A stretch of 21,909 nt of DNA, taken from NCBI GenBank assembly GCA_037176905.1, contig JBBBWG010010290.1, positions 1 to 21,909 on the forward strand, given 5' to 3'. Below are positions 11,341 through 21,909 of this stretch, piece after piece. The translations under genes were made by a program, and so were the position numbers. How positions within the stretch are numbered: position 1 is the stretch's first letter; each line of letters opens with the position of its first letter. The notes under the pieces were generated by a model. That model did not search any database, had not been told where the DNA came from, and saw only the letters and a program-made list of their open reading frames with translations. The stretch comes from Azolla pinnata (lineage: Eukaryota; Streptophyta; Polypodiopsida; Salviniales; Salviniaceae).

Positions 11341-12790
11341 TGCATGATGATGCCCAATGATGAGGACGATGCACACGATGCATGATGCCCAATGCCGATG
11401 ATGATGCATCGCCATAGAGCCCCCCCCCCCGCCCCCATGTGCCCATCATGCGGCATACCATGCATGCATGCGACATTCGTAGCGAGCTCACCAAGATCGA
11501 TCCATGACAATCATACCATCATCTGTAGACACGACGCATCATGCTCCATGCGCATCATGCCCATGTCCATTGCCATGTTACACGGGCCCATCATGCCCAT
11601 GCTACACATGCCCATCATGCNNNNNNNNNNNNNNNNNNNNNNNNNNNNNNNNNNNNNNNNNNNNNNNNNNNNNNNNNNNNNNNNNNNNNNNNNNNNNNNN
11701 NNNNNNNNNNNNNNNNNNNNCATGCCCATGCTACACATGCCCATCATGCTACATGCTACACATGCCCATCATGCCCATGTCCATGCCCATGCTACACATG
11801 GCCATCATGCTACATGCTACACATGCCCATCATGCTCATGTCCATGCCCATGCTACACATGGCCATCATGCTACATGCTACACATGCCCATCATGCCCAT
11901 GTCCATGCCCACGCTACACATGGCCATCATGCCCATGTCCATGCCCATGCTACACATGGCCATCATGTCCATGCTTCACAAGGCACATCATGTCCATGTC
12001 CATGTGACGCACGCCCACCATTTCCATGCTACGCATGCCATCATGCCCATGGTATGCATGCGCATCATGCCGATCATGCCCATGCCCATCAAGCCCATGC
12101 TACACATGCCCATCAAGCCCATGCTACACATGCCCATCAAGCCCATGCTACACATGCCCATCATGCCCATGTCCATGCCCATCAAGCCCATGCTACACAT
12201 GCCTATCATGCCCATGTCCATGCCCATCAAGCCCATGCTACACATGCCCATCATGCCCATCATGCCCATGTCCATGCCCATGCTACACGTGCCCATCATG
12301 CCGAGCATGCCCATGCCCATCAAGCCCATGCTACACATGCCTATCATGCCCATCATGCCGGTCATGCCCATGTCCATGTGACGCATGCCCATCCTGTCCA
12401 TGCCACGCATGCCATCATGCCCATGCTATACATGCCCATCATGCCGATCATGCCCATGCCCATCGAGCCCATGCTACACATGCCCACCATGCCCATCATG
12501 CCCATGTCCATGTGACGCATGCCCATCATGTCCATGCTACGCATGCCCTCATGCCCATGCCATACATGCCCATCAAGCCCATGCCACACATGCCCATCAT
12601 GCCCATGTCCATGCCCATGCTACACTTGCCCATCATGCCGATCATGCCCATGACCATGCCCATGTTACACATGCCCACCATGCCATCATGCACATCATGC
12701 CCCTCATGCACATCATGCCGCTCATGCATATCATGCCTCTCATGCCCATCATGCCCATGCGACACATGCTATCATGCCCATCATCACCAT
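11341..12790. repeat. CATG-rich minisatellite (CCCATCATG / CCCATGCTACACATG modules)
   Basis: About 1.35 kb of determined sequence plus a gap is built from a few modules: CCCATCATG (9 bp), CCCATCAAG (9), CCCATGTCCATG (12) and CCCATGCTACACATG (15). Every module length is a multiple of 3, so long open frames exist in all three plus frames (for example 11392-12381 and 12026-12880) and on the minus strand. They translate to monotonous Met-Pro-Ile, His-Ala-His or Cys-Pro-Ser strings. The array is dense in CATG and GCATGC palindromes. Higher-order order is visible: the CCCATCAAG modules cluster at 12090-12330, and a TCCATGTGACGC variant recurs at about 12000, 12372 and 12508. I read it as non-coding. 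Confidence 0.9.
11621..11720. other. Assembly gap of 100 N
   Basis: Exactly 100 unknown bases lie inside the minisatellite, with the same repeat on both sides. A round 100 is usually a placeholder, so the true array length is unknown and may be much greater. Confidence 0.98.
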
Positions 12791-13243
12791 GAGGTACAGA
12801 GACAGAGGAAGAAGAGAGAAGAAACAGAGAGAGAGAGAGAGAGAAGCGGAAAGCGGAAAGACAGAGGAGCTGGAGCTTGATCGAGCTCGATCGAGAGACA
12901 GATCGATCAGAGAGAAGAAGCAGAGCGACGGCATTTTTGGGTTTCTGCGATCGTCTGCTTTTCCTTCCTCCCCAAACAGAAGCAGAGAGAGCAAGAGCAA
13001 GAGACCAAAGGTACACACACACACACACACTCTCTCCCTCTCTCTCTTCTCTTCCCTTCCCTTCTCTTCTCTTCTCTTCTCTTTCTTCTTCTCTGGGCTT
13101 TTAGGGTTTGCTGCAGCTGCAGGGCGCATGTCCAGACTCTGTCTGCCTCTGCCTCTCTGTCTTTGTCTCTCCTGCTTGTTTGAATTTCAAGCTTTTCAAA
13201 CAATCTTCCATCCAAAGCTGCACGATCAGTGAGAGAAGAGACT

Positions 13244-13293
<50 letters not shown>

Positions 13294-13826
13294 AGAGTGT
13301 GGGGAAAGAGACAGGCAAAGAGAAAGAGAGAGAGGGAGAGCAAGAAAGAGTCAACAATGGCAGAGAAGAATTGTGGGCGGTTTGCCTGACAAACGGACAG
13401 ACATTCCATTTCTGAATGCTGCAGGGTTTAGGGTTTCCACTCCAACTTGGCTCTGCAGAGAATATTGTCCGAGTAGACATCCACCGCCTCTGCTCCCAAA
13501 AGCCATAACCGTTGCAAAATGTTCCCCTTCTTCCGTCTCCATCTCCTTATCCGCAGCTCCAGCTTAACTTCTTTCTGCGGAAGCTAGAAATTCTCACACG
13601 GGAGGGAGGAGGAAAGGAGCAGCAATTCTTCCCAAGAACCCATTCATGCTCACAAAGATCACAAGATCTGCTTTTCTGCCATGAAGATAATGACAGCTCG
13701 ACCTCACTATGCTGTTGGTTTGCTGATGAGCCTTCCTTTTCCTTCTTCTTCTTCTTCTTCTTCTTCTTCGGCTTCTTCCGATTAACATCAGTGGAAGAAA
13801 ATTAACCCCATCAGAAGGCCATCAGA
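12791..13826 (+). promoter_or_regulatory. PP2C upstream region and likely leader, GA/CT-rich
   Basis: This stretch between the minisatellite and the PP2C start codon contains GA runs (12822-12842, and a long one at 13241-13290), a CA run (13013-13030), CT-rich DNA (13031-13090), TTTAGGGTTT words (13101, 13426) and a CTT run (13743-13768). I see no clear TATA box. A donor-like AAAG|GTACAC at 13010/13011 hints at an intron in the leader, but several acceptors are possible. GA-rich leaders are common in plants and bind GAGA/BPC-type factors; that is only an inference here. Confidence 0.45.
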
Positions 13827-16800
13827 ATGGGCTCTCACGAAGGTCAGAAGGTGAAGCACAGAAGTGGTTATGTTCACGATATGGTGCCTTTGGCTGCATT
13901 CCTGAAGCGGGAATTCAATAACGAGAAAATCGATGGACCCATTATCTCTTATGGTCAAGCATGCCAATCAAAGAAAGGAGAAGATTTCACCATAGTCAAG
14001 ACAGATTGTCAGCGAGTTTCTGGAGATGGTTCCTCTACTTTTACAGTCTTCGGGGTATGTGGGCCTTTCTCTCTATAACATCTAGTGGTTTGTTCATCTT
14101 GTACTTGGTACAGCAATGTGGGTCCTTATACTGTGATTTCTTCGAATCTACTCTGCATATACATATGCTATGAATTTAGAGAATCTTTAGTTCCCATGAA
14201 ACTGTTCATCTTGAATATGGGCGAGAACCATCACTTGGCGTGGACGGAAAGCACATACTCGATCATGTATAATAGATTTGCACATGTTTAATGCGTGGAA
14301 TATTTCATCTTCTTTGTCTTGGACGAGCCATTTAGCACAAAGAAGAGAAGCTTGTTTTTTTTCTTCTAGTTGCATGTAGGCGAGGTCTTTTATTTGCAAA
14401 AGAGCTGCTTTCATGGTTCTCAATGGTGACAAGTCCAATTGACATGGAGTTGAGAAGGCACAATTTTCTTGTATGGTTCAGATTCTGTATTGCTTGATAA
14501 TAGGTGAATCTTGTCTTTTAGATTCTCTAAAGAATTAGTGGTAGACAAGAATTGTGTAGCAGTGCACTCATTGGCTTCTGTATCTGACGCTTTCTGTGCA
14601 TTTTTTTGTCGGCAAAGAATTCTATCCTAGCTTCTGAATGGTTTGCAACGGTTGTAGCCTACATATATGTACCTGCGTTTTTTCATGTGTTTGACATTGA
14701 ACTGTTTTTATGCTTTCCAGGTGTTGGATGGTCACAATGGCTCATCCGCAGCTCGATATGTCAAAGAGAACTTGATGAACGACGTGCTTAGCGCACTTCC
14801 TGCAACTTGCAACAGAGATGAATGGCTGGCATCACTGCCCCGTGCTCTAGTTTCAGGTTTCGTGAAGACTGACAAGGAGTTTCAAAAGAGAGGTTACTAT
14901 ATTAGCCTTCTTCTACTATGACTTTTCTGGGAAAACCTTTAAATAAACCTTAAATCTCTATTATTTTCCCAAATTCTCTTTGTCAACAACCCTCTCCATG
15001 AGTTATATATGTGTGTGATTTTAGAAATTATACTTGAATACATTTTCCAAGCTTTTCATTACTGCTCCGACTGGACAAATGAACACTTGATGAAAGAAAT
15101 GAGGTCTATTTAAGGGCATTTCCCACTTTCCATAATGTGAGGACAAACAACAAACAAGCATCTACCTGTTTCACACCTGTCAGGGCAAACATCTGGGACA
15201 ACTGTGACTTTGGTTGTGATAGACCAGTGGATTGTCACTGTTGCATGTGTTGGAGACTCTCGATGTATACTCGATCCAAATGGAGGCGCAGTTTCTGCAT
15301 TGACAGTGGATCACAGACTCGAAGAAAATGAAGAAGAGTAAGTATTGTTCTCTTTCCCTGCCCTATTTCTGATCAAAAGAAGATGCCTAAATCCTAGGAC
15401 GTGAAGCTGCTGTGTTGCGTTGAAGACATTATAGACTTTTGTCCACATTCACGACTCTGGATCACCATGTATAGCTTCGTTTATAATAGAATGAAAACAT
15501 GGGAGAAGTGCTTCCTTCCTACATAAAATATGACTATATGGCAAGTGGCGAGTGTGTTGATAGCTGCATCACATTGAGGTTATGGACCTAAATTTTGACG
15601 CCCACATGCATAATTGACTGCTTTATGTGCCACCATAGACATAAGCTATAACGTCTGAGATTCGGATGCATTGTATTGGTTAAGCTTCCCATTATTTGTT
15701 CGGAATTTAATTATTATCTTTCAAGATTTCAGGAGAGAACGGGTAAAAAGCTGTGGAGGTGAAGTTGGGAGGCTTAACTTAGCTGGTGGTGTGGAGGTAA
15801 TAAATCGAAGGACCATATGCTTGTATACAGTTCTTGTTGGTGCAGAGTAAACCATCTCTCACAAAGTAATAGATTGAATCAACAATAAGGGCTGTATATG
15901 TGCATGTGTTTGGTTTTTTCTTGGTGATTTGTAGCATCGATCTGTGTCTTCAGTTCTGATATATGTGGTGAAGATGAGAAAAAAGAGAATGAAGATAGAA
16001 AGCACATGGAAGAATGTCATTCCATGGAACGATAGCTTGATCTACAAGAGTATTGATAGTGATTTTAACTTGTTAATGTTCCCAATTCAGAAATGCTTTC
16101 ACAGATCTTACTAAGGGAAGGTTTTCCTGGGCAGTGCCCATTTTCTTGTTGATTGAGGCATGGGGTTTTCTTCCTCGAGGTTATGCACGACTTCATGTTG
16201 TCATGTCCATGTTTTATGGTCTTGTTCCCTTGTAATATGACTTTCCCAGCTGCTTTGATTTGATGCACACAAATTAGTCTGTCTACGATTTTGCTTACTT
16301 GTCACTATGAAGCTCTTTTGAGGAGGATTAATGTGCCTTCAAATGTGAATCAATTTTCAATGATTCTTAGATCGATGATGGTTATTATTCTCTGTATTAT
16401 GAAGCTCATTAAGTTTGCATGATTTGGAGATAATATTCTAGGACTTATCTCTCACTGTGGTTGTAGATTGGTCCATTGCGGTGTTGGCCTGGTGGCCTTT
16501 GCTTATCACGATCTATTGGGGATGTAGATGTTGGGGAATTTATTGTTCCTATACCTCATGTAAAGCAGATTAAGGTACGGCTCTATGCTTAGTTACTAGT
16601 TATTCATGCAATGGTTCATGCAACTTCTTGAAGCTTGAACCTCCACTATTGTAGCTTTCTAAAGTTGGCGGAAGGTTGATTATCGCCTCGGATGGTGTGT
16701 GGGATGCTTTAAGCTGTGAAAAGGCTGCTAAATGCTGTAAAGGCTTGCCTGCTGAACTTGCAGCTAGGCAAGTGGTGAAGGTTAGATGTCTTTCTCTCTG

Positions 16801-17736
16801 GCATTGGTTACCTGCTCCGTTTGACTCACTGTATAACAGTGTCAGAAAAGCCCAACAAACCAGATTCTTTGTCGTTTCCACAAAAGAGCATTTCTTTGGG
16901 CTATTTGACCAGTCTTATGTTTAATTCAGCTCATTAATCTGTATTGGGAGTGGGCATTTTGGGTAAATTCTGGGCATTTTATGCGGTTGAAGGAAATTCA
17001 GATCTCTGTCATTTCTTGAAATGCCCTTATTTATCACAAAAATAGCACTTCTTTGGGTGATTTGACCAATCTTATGTTTAATAATTCAGCTCATTAATCT
17101 CTATTGGGGGTGTATTTTGGGTTAAATTTTGTGGCATTTTATGCAATTCAAGAAAACTCAGATTTTTCTCTTTAATACTTATATTTCTAAATAATGGTTT
17201 ATTTGAAAATTTTCAACCAGGAGTCTCTTAGGGCCCGAGGTCTCTGTGATGACACAACATGTTTGGTTGTGGATTTACTATCACCTGATAGTTATGTTGC
17301 CTCTATACCATTGCCTGTAAAGAAACAAAAGAAGTGGAAGTCAATTTTGTTTGGCTGGCGATCCAAGGAGTCAAGTGCCATTGTAGCTAACAAGCCCCCT
17401 GATATCGTTGTGGAAGAGCTTTTTGAAGAGGGCTCTGCATGGCTTGCTGACAGGTTAGTGGCACATACATTTGGGTTGGAAAGGTCGTTTCCCATTAAGA
17501 TCTTATTGTTTTGCATTGTGGTGATTTGATTTAGGCTTGGTTCAGACCCTTCTTTAGGAATCCTGAATTGTGCAGTCTGTCAGATCAACATGACAATGAA
17601 TGATGGGATTTCGGTTCATGCTGGTTCTGTCTTTTCGATAACAAATAGAACACTTCAAGGGCCTTTTCTTTGTTTGAGTTGTAAGGCAAAGAAAGATGCA
17701 ATGGAAGGGAAAACACGGCAAGGATTTGAAGCTTGA
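13827..17736 (+). CDS. PP2C-type Ser/Thr protein phosphatase with C-terminal CxxC...CxxC tail
   Basis: PP2C enzymes dephosphorylate Ser/Thr using two Mn2+/Mg2+ ions. Coding exons are 13827-14054, 14721-14892, 15184-15337, 15733-15796, 16467-16574, 16655-16780, 17221-17453 and 17535-17736. Every junction is GT-AG and the frame closes to 428 aa. Core motifs in order are KKGEDF, VLDGHNG (metal Asp79), SGTT (138), VGDSR (Asp158), VDHR (176), ERVKSCGGEVGRL, LSRSIGD (Asp225), ASDGVWD (Asp255) and CDDTTC (Asp294/295). All expected metal ligands are present. After the core come a Lys-rich linker (about 310-325), a conserved acidic segment VVEELFEEGSAWLADR and a tail with Cys374/377 and Cys408/411 that ends near KKDAMEGK. 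This is the layout I recall from the Arabidopsis At1g47380 / At1g68410 group, whose role is little known. It lacks the ABI1-type N-terminus, so it is not a core ABA co-receptor phosphatase. The ATG at 13827 opens the conserved N-terminus. Confidence 0.95.
16880..17192. repeat. Tandem duplication of about 157 bp in PP2C intron 6
   Basis: Two imperfect copies start near GCATTTCTTTGGG (16888) and GCACTTCTTTGGG (17045). Both continue with TTGACCA(G/A)TCTTATGTTTAAT and CAGCTCATTAATCT. The intron (16781-17220) is thereby roughly doubled. Splice sites are unaffected. Confidence 0.85.
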
Positions 17737-19492
17737 GGCCTAGCAATTTATTTTGACGCAGCGCCTTTTTGACAGAGACTTCAATGGCAGCATTGGCACC
17801 GACGATCCTTCTAAAGCATTCGTTAAACATGATTCATCTAAGAAAATGATCTCCTTTTTTTGGCAGGGAATGTTGTCACAACAACTTTCTTTCACTACTA
17901 AATGTCTGTTATGGATAATAACAGTTCTAACTGCCTAACAAGAGAAGCCAACTTTTCACTCAGCTTTTTGCTTCCTTTAAGCTTGGCCTTTTGCAGATGT
18001 TGAAGACTCCAGTTCTACTTGAAGGGGAGCTCCTAGTTGGAAATGCATACAGCAGCTTCATTTTTTTTTATCTATCAGACCAGTGCAGCTTATGAATGGT
18101 GAAAGGCTTTTAAATACGCTTTGGCACGGCCTTACAGCATGTAAGGGCAATTGGGTTTATTTTTATGGTTATGGAGTGAGTTCTATACAAAATTCTCCAC
18201 TCCAAATAGGGGGGTTCTTATTTGCAAACACTCCGGCTTTTGAAGTGGGTGAGTGGTTTTGCTCAAAAAGAATAATGGAACAGCAGTATTTGTAGTCTCT
18301 TTGTTGGGATTCTTTCCATGTTTATGATTGATGGATCGTTCTAATTTTGAGCTTCCGTAGCATCAGAAACATCAGATGCTGAAGTCTTAACTAATTTTAC
18401 AATAACTTGTTCCATATGGTCCTGTATATTTACACTATGTTATGCTAGGATATGATGTTCTTTTTGAAATAGGATGATGCTCTTTGATTTTCTGCCAGCT
18501 GCAAGCTTGAATTTTTCGAAAAAAAAGGATTTTAGTTTCCTTTAGAATTAGCAAGAATGCTGATAGCTTCAGTGTCGAAGCTTTGGAAAGTCCTGTAATT
18601 GCAGACTTCTATTACATGGGTAGAGCTGAAGCTTTCTTGTCAAGTTTGGTAAAGTCTTTCGTCTCCCCCTTCTTGAGTAGTTTCAAAGCCACAAATCTAC
18701 AGTTAAAAAGCTGACAGTTTTTGGTACCATATTGATGCCACTTTTGACTTCAGACGCCAAACTCCATCATCATCATGTGATGATGTGAATCGATCACATT
18801 TTTTGATCTCACAAATGAAGAGAATTCACCAATCATCTGCTTTTTTTTGCATCAGTCCTAATCGTTTTTGAATGGTTTTGACTTCTCTGATTTCGCTGAA
18901 ATTTGCGACCTCCAGCAAACTAAAGTTTGAGATAGGGGTTTAGAATTACCATAGTAACCATCACTCTTAGAATTTCAAAGCTATGCGGTATACTGATCAA
19001 GTTATACATTCAGAATCGTGGTGAACCATATGAACATATGACTTTGATGACACTGCACGATCGGAGATCGCACATATCACATTCAGTATGATGTGAATAG
19101 GACTCGTTAGGAGAACACAAGTTCAGCAATTCCATAAGACTCCAACCCAGTAAAATGAAATCATTGTTTCCATTGTTTCGATAATTAACCATTGCTTCCT
19201 TCCACCATTTAACAACCCAAAAGCAACTCGCTACCTCACTTGGGGAAATCTCAATCTCCATATCTTTACAGACAAAATTTTGTTGAATCTCAACGACCCG
19301 TATGCAGTTCAAACATACTTCAGTCAGGATGCTATTGAACTGCAGCATTACATTTAACTCCCGGAAAAGAAACCAAGGCAACTAATGTTATCGCAGTTGA
19401 ATTTAACCGCCAGCCCAGAGATCATGTAGGTCGAATGATGCTTCCAGTCCTAAAGATTACCAGTGGTGAAATCCGACTTCTACAAATTTGCT
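17737..19492. other. Convergent interval: 3' regions of PP2C and SURF2-like genes
   Basis: The left part is the PP2C 3' UTR and the right part the 3' UTR of the minus-strand gene; the ends of neither are clear. There are T-runs, an 8-bp inverted repeat CATCATCA/TGATGATG at 18768-18785, and no recognisable coding domain. A minus-strand open frame at 19010-19381 starts only at TTG and lies within the probable 3' UTR of the SURF2-like gene. Confidence 0.45.
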
Positions 19493-21394
19493 TTACTGGA
19501 TTTTCTTTTTCCTCTTTTTCTTCTGAAGAGTCGGTTTGCTTGCCCCTTGCTTTGCCTTCCGCTTTACTCTGGAAGAAACAAAAATTTCTCACGTGATTTT
19601 CAGAAGGCAAAACAGTGCCCCTTAGGGATTAGAAGCAGAAGCAGTACAGAACAAACATAAAGACAGCCAACATAGTTGGATTTCTCATGCACACAGAGTT
19701 CCAACATTGAACAAAATTAAGATTCACATACATTTTCCATAAGTTCCGAAATTTGGATTTAGAATATGGGGTTCAGTCGCTCAGCTCCAAGGACAATCCG
19801 AGGCATTGTTTCAGTATGAAATTTCTAAACATTTTGGCTGTGAGCACAAAGCTCCCGCTCTACAACTCAATATTTAGTCTTCTATCTCATAGAGAACACA
19901 AATGCAAACATACAGACCTCAATGTTCATCTAGAGAATGCACAAAATGCAAGCATAGATTTCACCTATACAATGCAAAAGGACAACCATAAATACATTTG
20001 AATGGTAAGTAAGGCTTTACCCAGTGGATCCAAAGGTTCCAGCTACACAGCCATTTTCATGCGTCTCCTCTGAACCTACAGATTATCTCTAGGGGTTAAT
20101 AGCTCCAGGGGATAATTAAGCATTTACGGATTTGCATACAACCAAGAAAAACCTAGCAGCACGTTTATACTTACAATCAGAATGTATATCTTCATGGTCC
20201 TGGTCATCTGGAGGGAGCCAAAATGCAAGCTCTTCTAAATCCATGCCATCATTATCTTCGCAATTATCCATATCCTCATTATTCTTGTCAACATTATCCA
20301 TCTCATTGTTATCCTCTTTGAGATCACTGGGGTTACCCATGTCCATAATATTCTCTACAATCTGGCGTGAAGCCTCATTCTTTTCTGCTTCTTTTTGAGC
20401 TAACAGTCATCCAAACAAAACCATTGGTTACTTAAGGCCATAATATAAGTATACCATTTCCAGAAAACCATGAGGTGTTTTAGCTACAAAAAGACCATAT
20501 TCACGCATTTGACACAAGCAAACTTTATCTCTGAATTTCCAGACTGACCAAACAGTATCTTCAATATTTTTATACAGAGTCTACTCACCAAGTTTTCGTA
20601 GGAACTTCTTTCCGTTCATGTGCTTCCACAGTGCATCCTCTGATTTGTTCAGAACATCGCCTGTGAGTGTACATATTACTTTGTCCCTGCATATACCTCA
20701 TACTGTCAGCCTATTCATCCATCACACACAAAGCACAAAGCACACAACTATCTCTTCCATCAAAATCGACTCATGCCCATGTTAAGCTACTAGATTCATG
20801 ATTTCAAATCCGAATGCTTGTGCATTCCAGTCACATGAAGTATCACCTTTTTCTTCACACGCCAAACGCAGGATGTGATGCTCCCCAACTAGTCATGAAA
20901 GTGTATGTGTCACATTCAAATGCATTGATAGTTTTAAACAGCACATCCAAATCCATGTCCACATATACTGCAGGGGTGTACACAGTGTCTATTAATATTC
21001 AACACAAACTCTCAGAATAGGCCTTGAACAATGAACACCTGACAGATACCCAGAAGATAACTGAAAGCCAAAGCGAAATCTGTCTACATCCGCGGACACA
21101 TGCATGAAGAACCACAAAAGGATTGCCGAATACGGAAAAAAAGACAATTTTGAACACGATGGGAGGAGGATGACTACAGGTTCTGTGGACATACTTGAGG
21201 GTAGGGTTTTGCTTGAAGACATTGAGAGGAGGCTTCCGTTGGCTGAGGAAGAGGTCGACCAGGGCTCTGCGGCATTTCTTGGTGCTGCCATATCCATCTT
21301 TCTCCGACGAGGGCATCTCGTGGCCGGTCTCGATGCATCGTACCCTGCCTGGAGCAGGCAGCTCCACGAAGTGAACCTCGCCCAGGAGCAGCAT
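19493..21394 (-). CDS. SURF2 (surfeit locus protein 2) family protein
   Basis: Exons on the minus strand run 21394-21195, 20686-20589, 20399-20175, 20075-20021 and 19568-19493. All are GT-AG with matching phases, giving 217 aa. The SURF2 signature is clear: RVRCIETGHEMP (residues about 17-28), KKCRRALVD, KPPLNVF, then VICTLTGDVLNKSEDALWKHMNGKKFLRKL. A long Asp/Asn/Glu-rich stretch (about 118-150) leads to FWLPP, which corresponds to the FW(M/V)PP motif I recall from the family. The final residues are Lys-rich (KKKRKKKIQ), suggesting a nuclear or nucleolar location. Human SURF2 is nucleolar and has been linked to the 5S RNP; the plant role is not established. Exon 4 (55 nt) was placed because it is the stretch I found that restores the frame between exons 3 and 5. 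A direct join of 3 to 5 would create a TAG. Odd point: the segment after FWLPP lacks the GxRWDFDxGxDRW block I recall from relatives. Confidence 0.85.
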
Positions 21395-21749
21395 CCTTCC
21401 AGAACTTCTGATCGATGTATAGCCAAACCCTAAAGACCTAAACCCTGAAACACGGTCCTCTTCTCTTCTCTTCTCTTCTCTTCTCTTTTCCTCCCCTGTT
21501 GCTACACCGTATCCCTGATCCTCCTCCTCCTCCTCCTCCTTCTCCTTCTTCTTCTTGTCTCTCCCCTATTTCTCCAGGAATTAGGGTTCTCTTCTCCTGA
21601 ATTCTCCTGCGCCGTATTCTTCTTCTTGTCTCTCCCCAAACTCTCCAGGAATTAGGGTTCTCTTCTCCTGAATTCCCCTGCGCGGCTAAACCCTGAATCC
21701 TCTCCACTCTGTCGCTTCTCTGCCTCCCCTGTTTCGCCTTGTCTGTGAT

Positions 21750-21780
<31 letters not shown>
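21395..21780 (-). promoter_or_regulatory. SURF2-like gene upstream region with 71-bp duplication
   Basis: On the plus strand this is CT-rich. It has a TTCTC run (21460-21488), CTC/CTT runs and two copies of a unit of about 71 bp sharing AGGAATTAGGGTTCTC followed by TTCTCCTGAATTC (repeats at about 21551-21621 and 21622-21688). On the gene's own strand this gives a GA-rich leader with TTTAGGGTTT-like telo-boxes at 21425-21450. No TATA box is evident. Confidence 0.55.
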
Positions 21781-21909
21781 TTTCATCCAAAATTTACATC
21801 ATGTTTTCTTCTTCTTCTTCTTCTTATTTCACCCAAATTTTACATCATATTTTCTTCTTCTTATTTCATCCAAATTTTACATCATATTTTCTTCTTCTTA
21901 TTTCATCCA
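21747..21909. repeat. CTT microsatellite and 37/46-bp tandem repeat running off the window
   Basis: A CTT run is followed by repeats of the form (CTT)n-ATTTCATCCAAATTTTACATCATATTTT. Starts of TTTCA(T/C)CCA lie at 21781, 21827, 21864 and 21901, giving periods of 46, 37 and 37 bp. The long unit differs from the short by 9 bp, as expected for three extra CTT. The array continues beyond the window. Confidence 0.85.

Noticed and set aside
11392..12880. Long open frames reading Met-Pro-Ile, His-Ala-His or Cys-Pro-Ser strings
   Set aside because: They follow from stop-free repeat modules of 3n length, appear in several frames and both strands, cross an assembly gap and have no domain.
18768..18785. 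Hairpin CATCATCA/TGATGATG
   Set aside because: The arms are simple trinucleotide sequence and only 8 bp long; this is expected by chance in such DNA and has no nearby gene end that it would explain.
19010..19381. 123-codon minus-strand open frame
   Set aside because: It starts at TTG rather than ATG, shows no recognisable domain and sits just downstream of the SURF2-like stop codon, so it is probably 3' UTR.

Overview
The window is nuclear DNA of a land plant, most likely an angiosperm. The evidence is GT-AG introns, plant gene families (a plastid-type beta-amylase and a plant-type PP2C), TTTAGGG-type telomeric motifs and many trinucleotide microsatellites. I cannot name the species. I could rebuild four protein-coding genes exon by exon, and in each the reading frame closes across every splice junction. 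I used sequence reading and remembered family motifs only; no searches were run. Layout: 1-636 holds no recognised gene, only one candidate minus-strand exon. From about 690 to 1850 lies an array of about 70 GTCAA pentamers, which are W-box cores on the minus strand. Next come three G-boxes, a tripled 20-bp motif and a TATA box, leading into gene 1, a BAM1-like beta-amylase (+, 2257-5413, 4 coding exons, 643 aa). Gene 2 (-, 8718-6898, 6 exons, 414 aa) is a centrin that most resembles centrin-3. It carries a long Gln/His/Asn-rich N-terminal extension encoded by microsatellites, and two decayed copies of its last exon lie just downstream. Between gene 2 and gene 3 are about 5 kb of repeats: an interstitial telomere-like array with inverted units, a 120-bp tandem duplication, GTT/GAT microsatellites, and a 1.45-kb CATG-rich minisatellite broken by a 100-N assembly gap. 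Gene 3 (+, 13827-17736, 8 coding exons, 428 aa) is a PP2C phosphatase with a C-terminal CxxC...CxxC tail; its leader abuts the minisatellite. Gene 4 (-, 21394-19493, 5 exons, 217 aa) is a SURF2-like protein, convergent with gene 3. Its upstream region is made of CT-rich tandem repeats that run off the window. The four genes do not form a pathway: they are starch breakdown, a Ca2+-binding cytoskeletal or DNA-repair-type protein, protein dephosphorylation and a nucleolar-type protein. Genes 2 and 3 are divergent and share the repeat-filled interval; genes 3 and 4 are convergent. I found no transposon with recognisable termini or coding domains, no CRISPR array and no RNA gene. The most unusual material is the set of repeat architectures and the repeat-shaped centrin gene.
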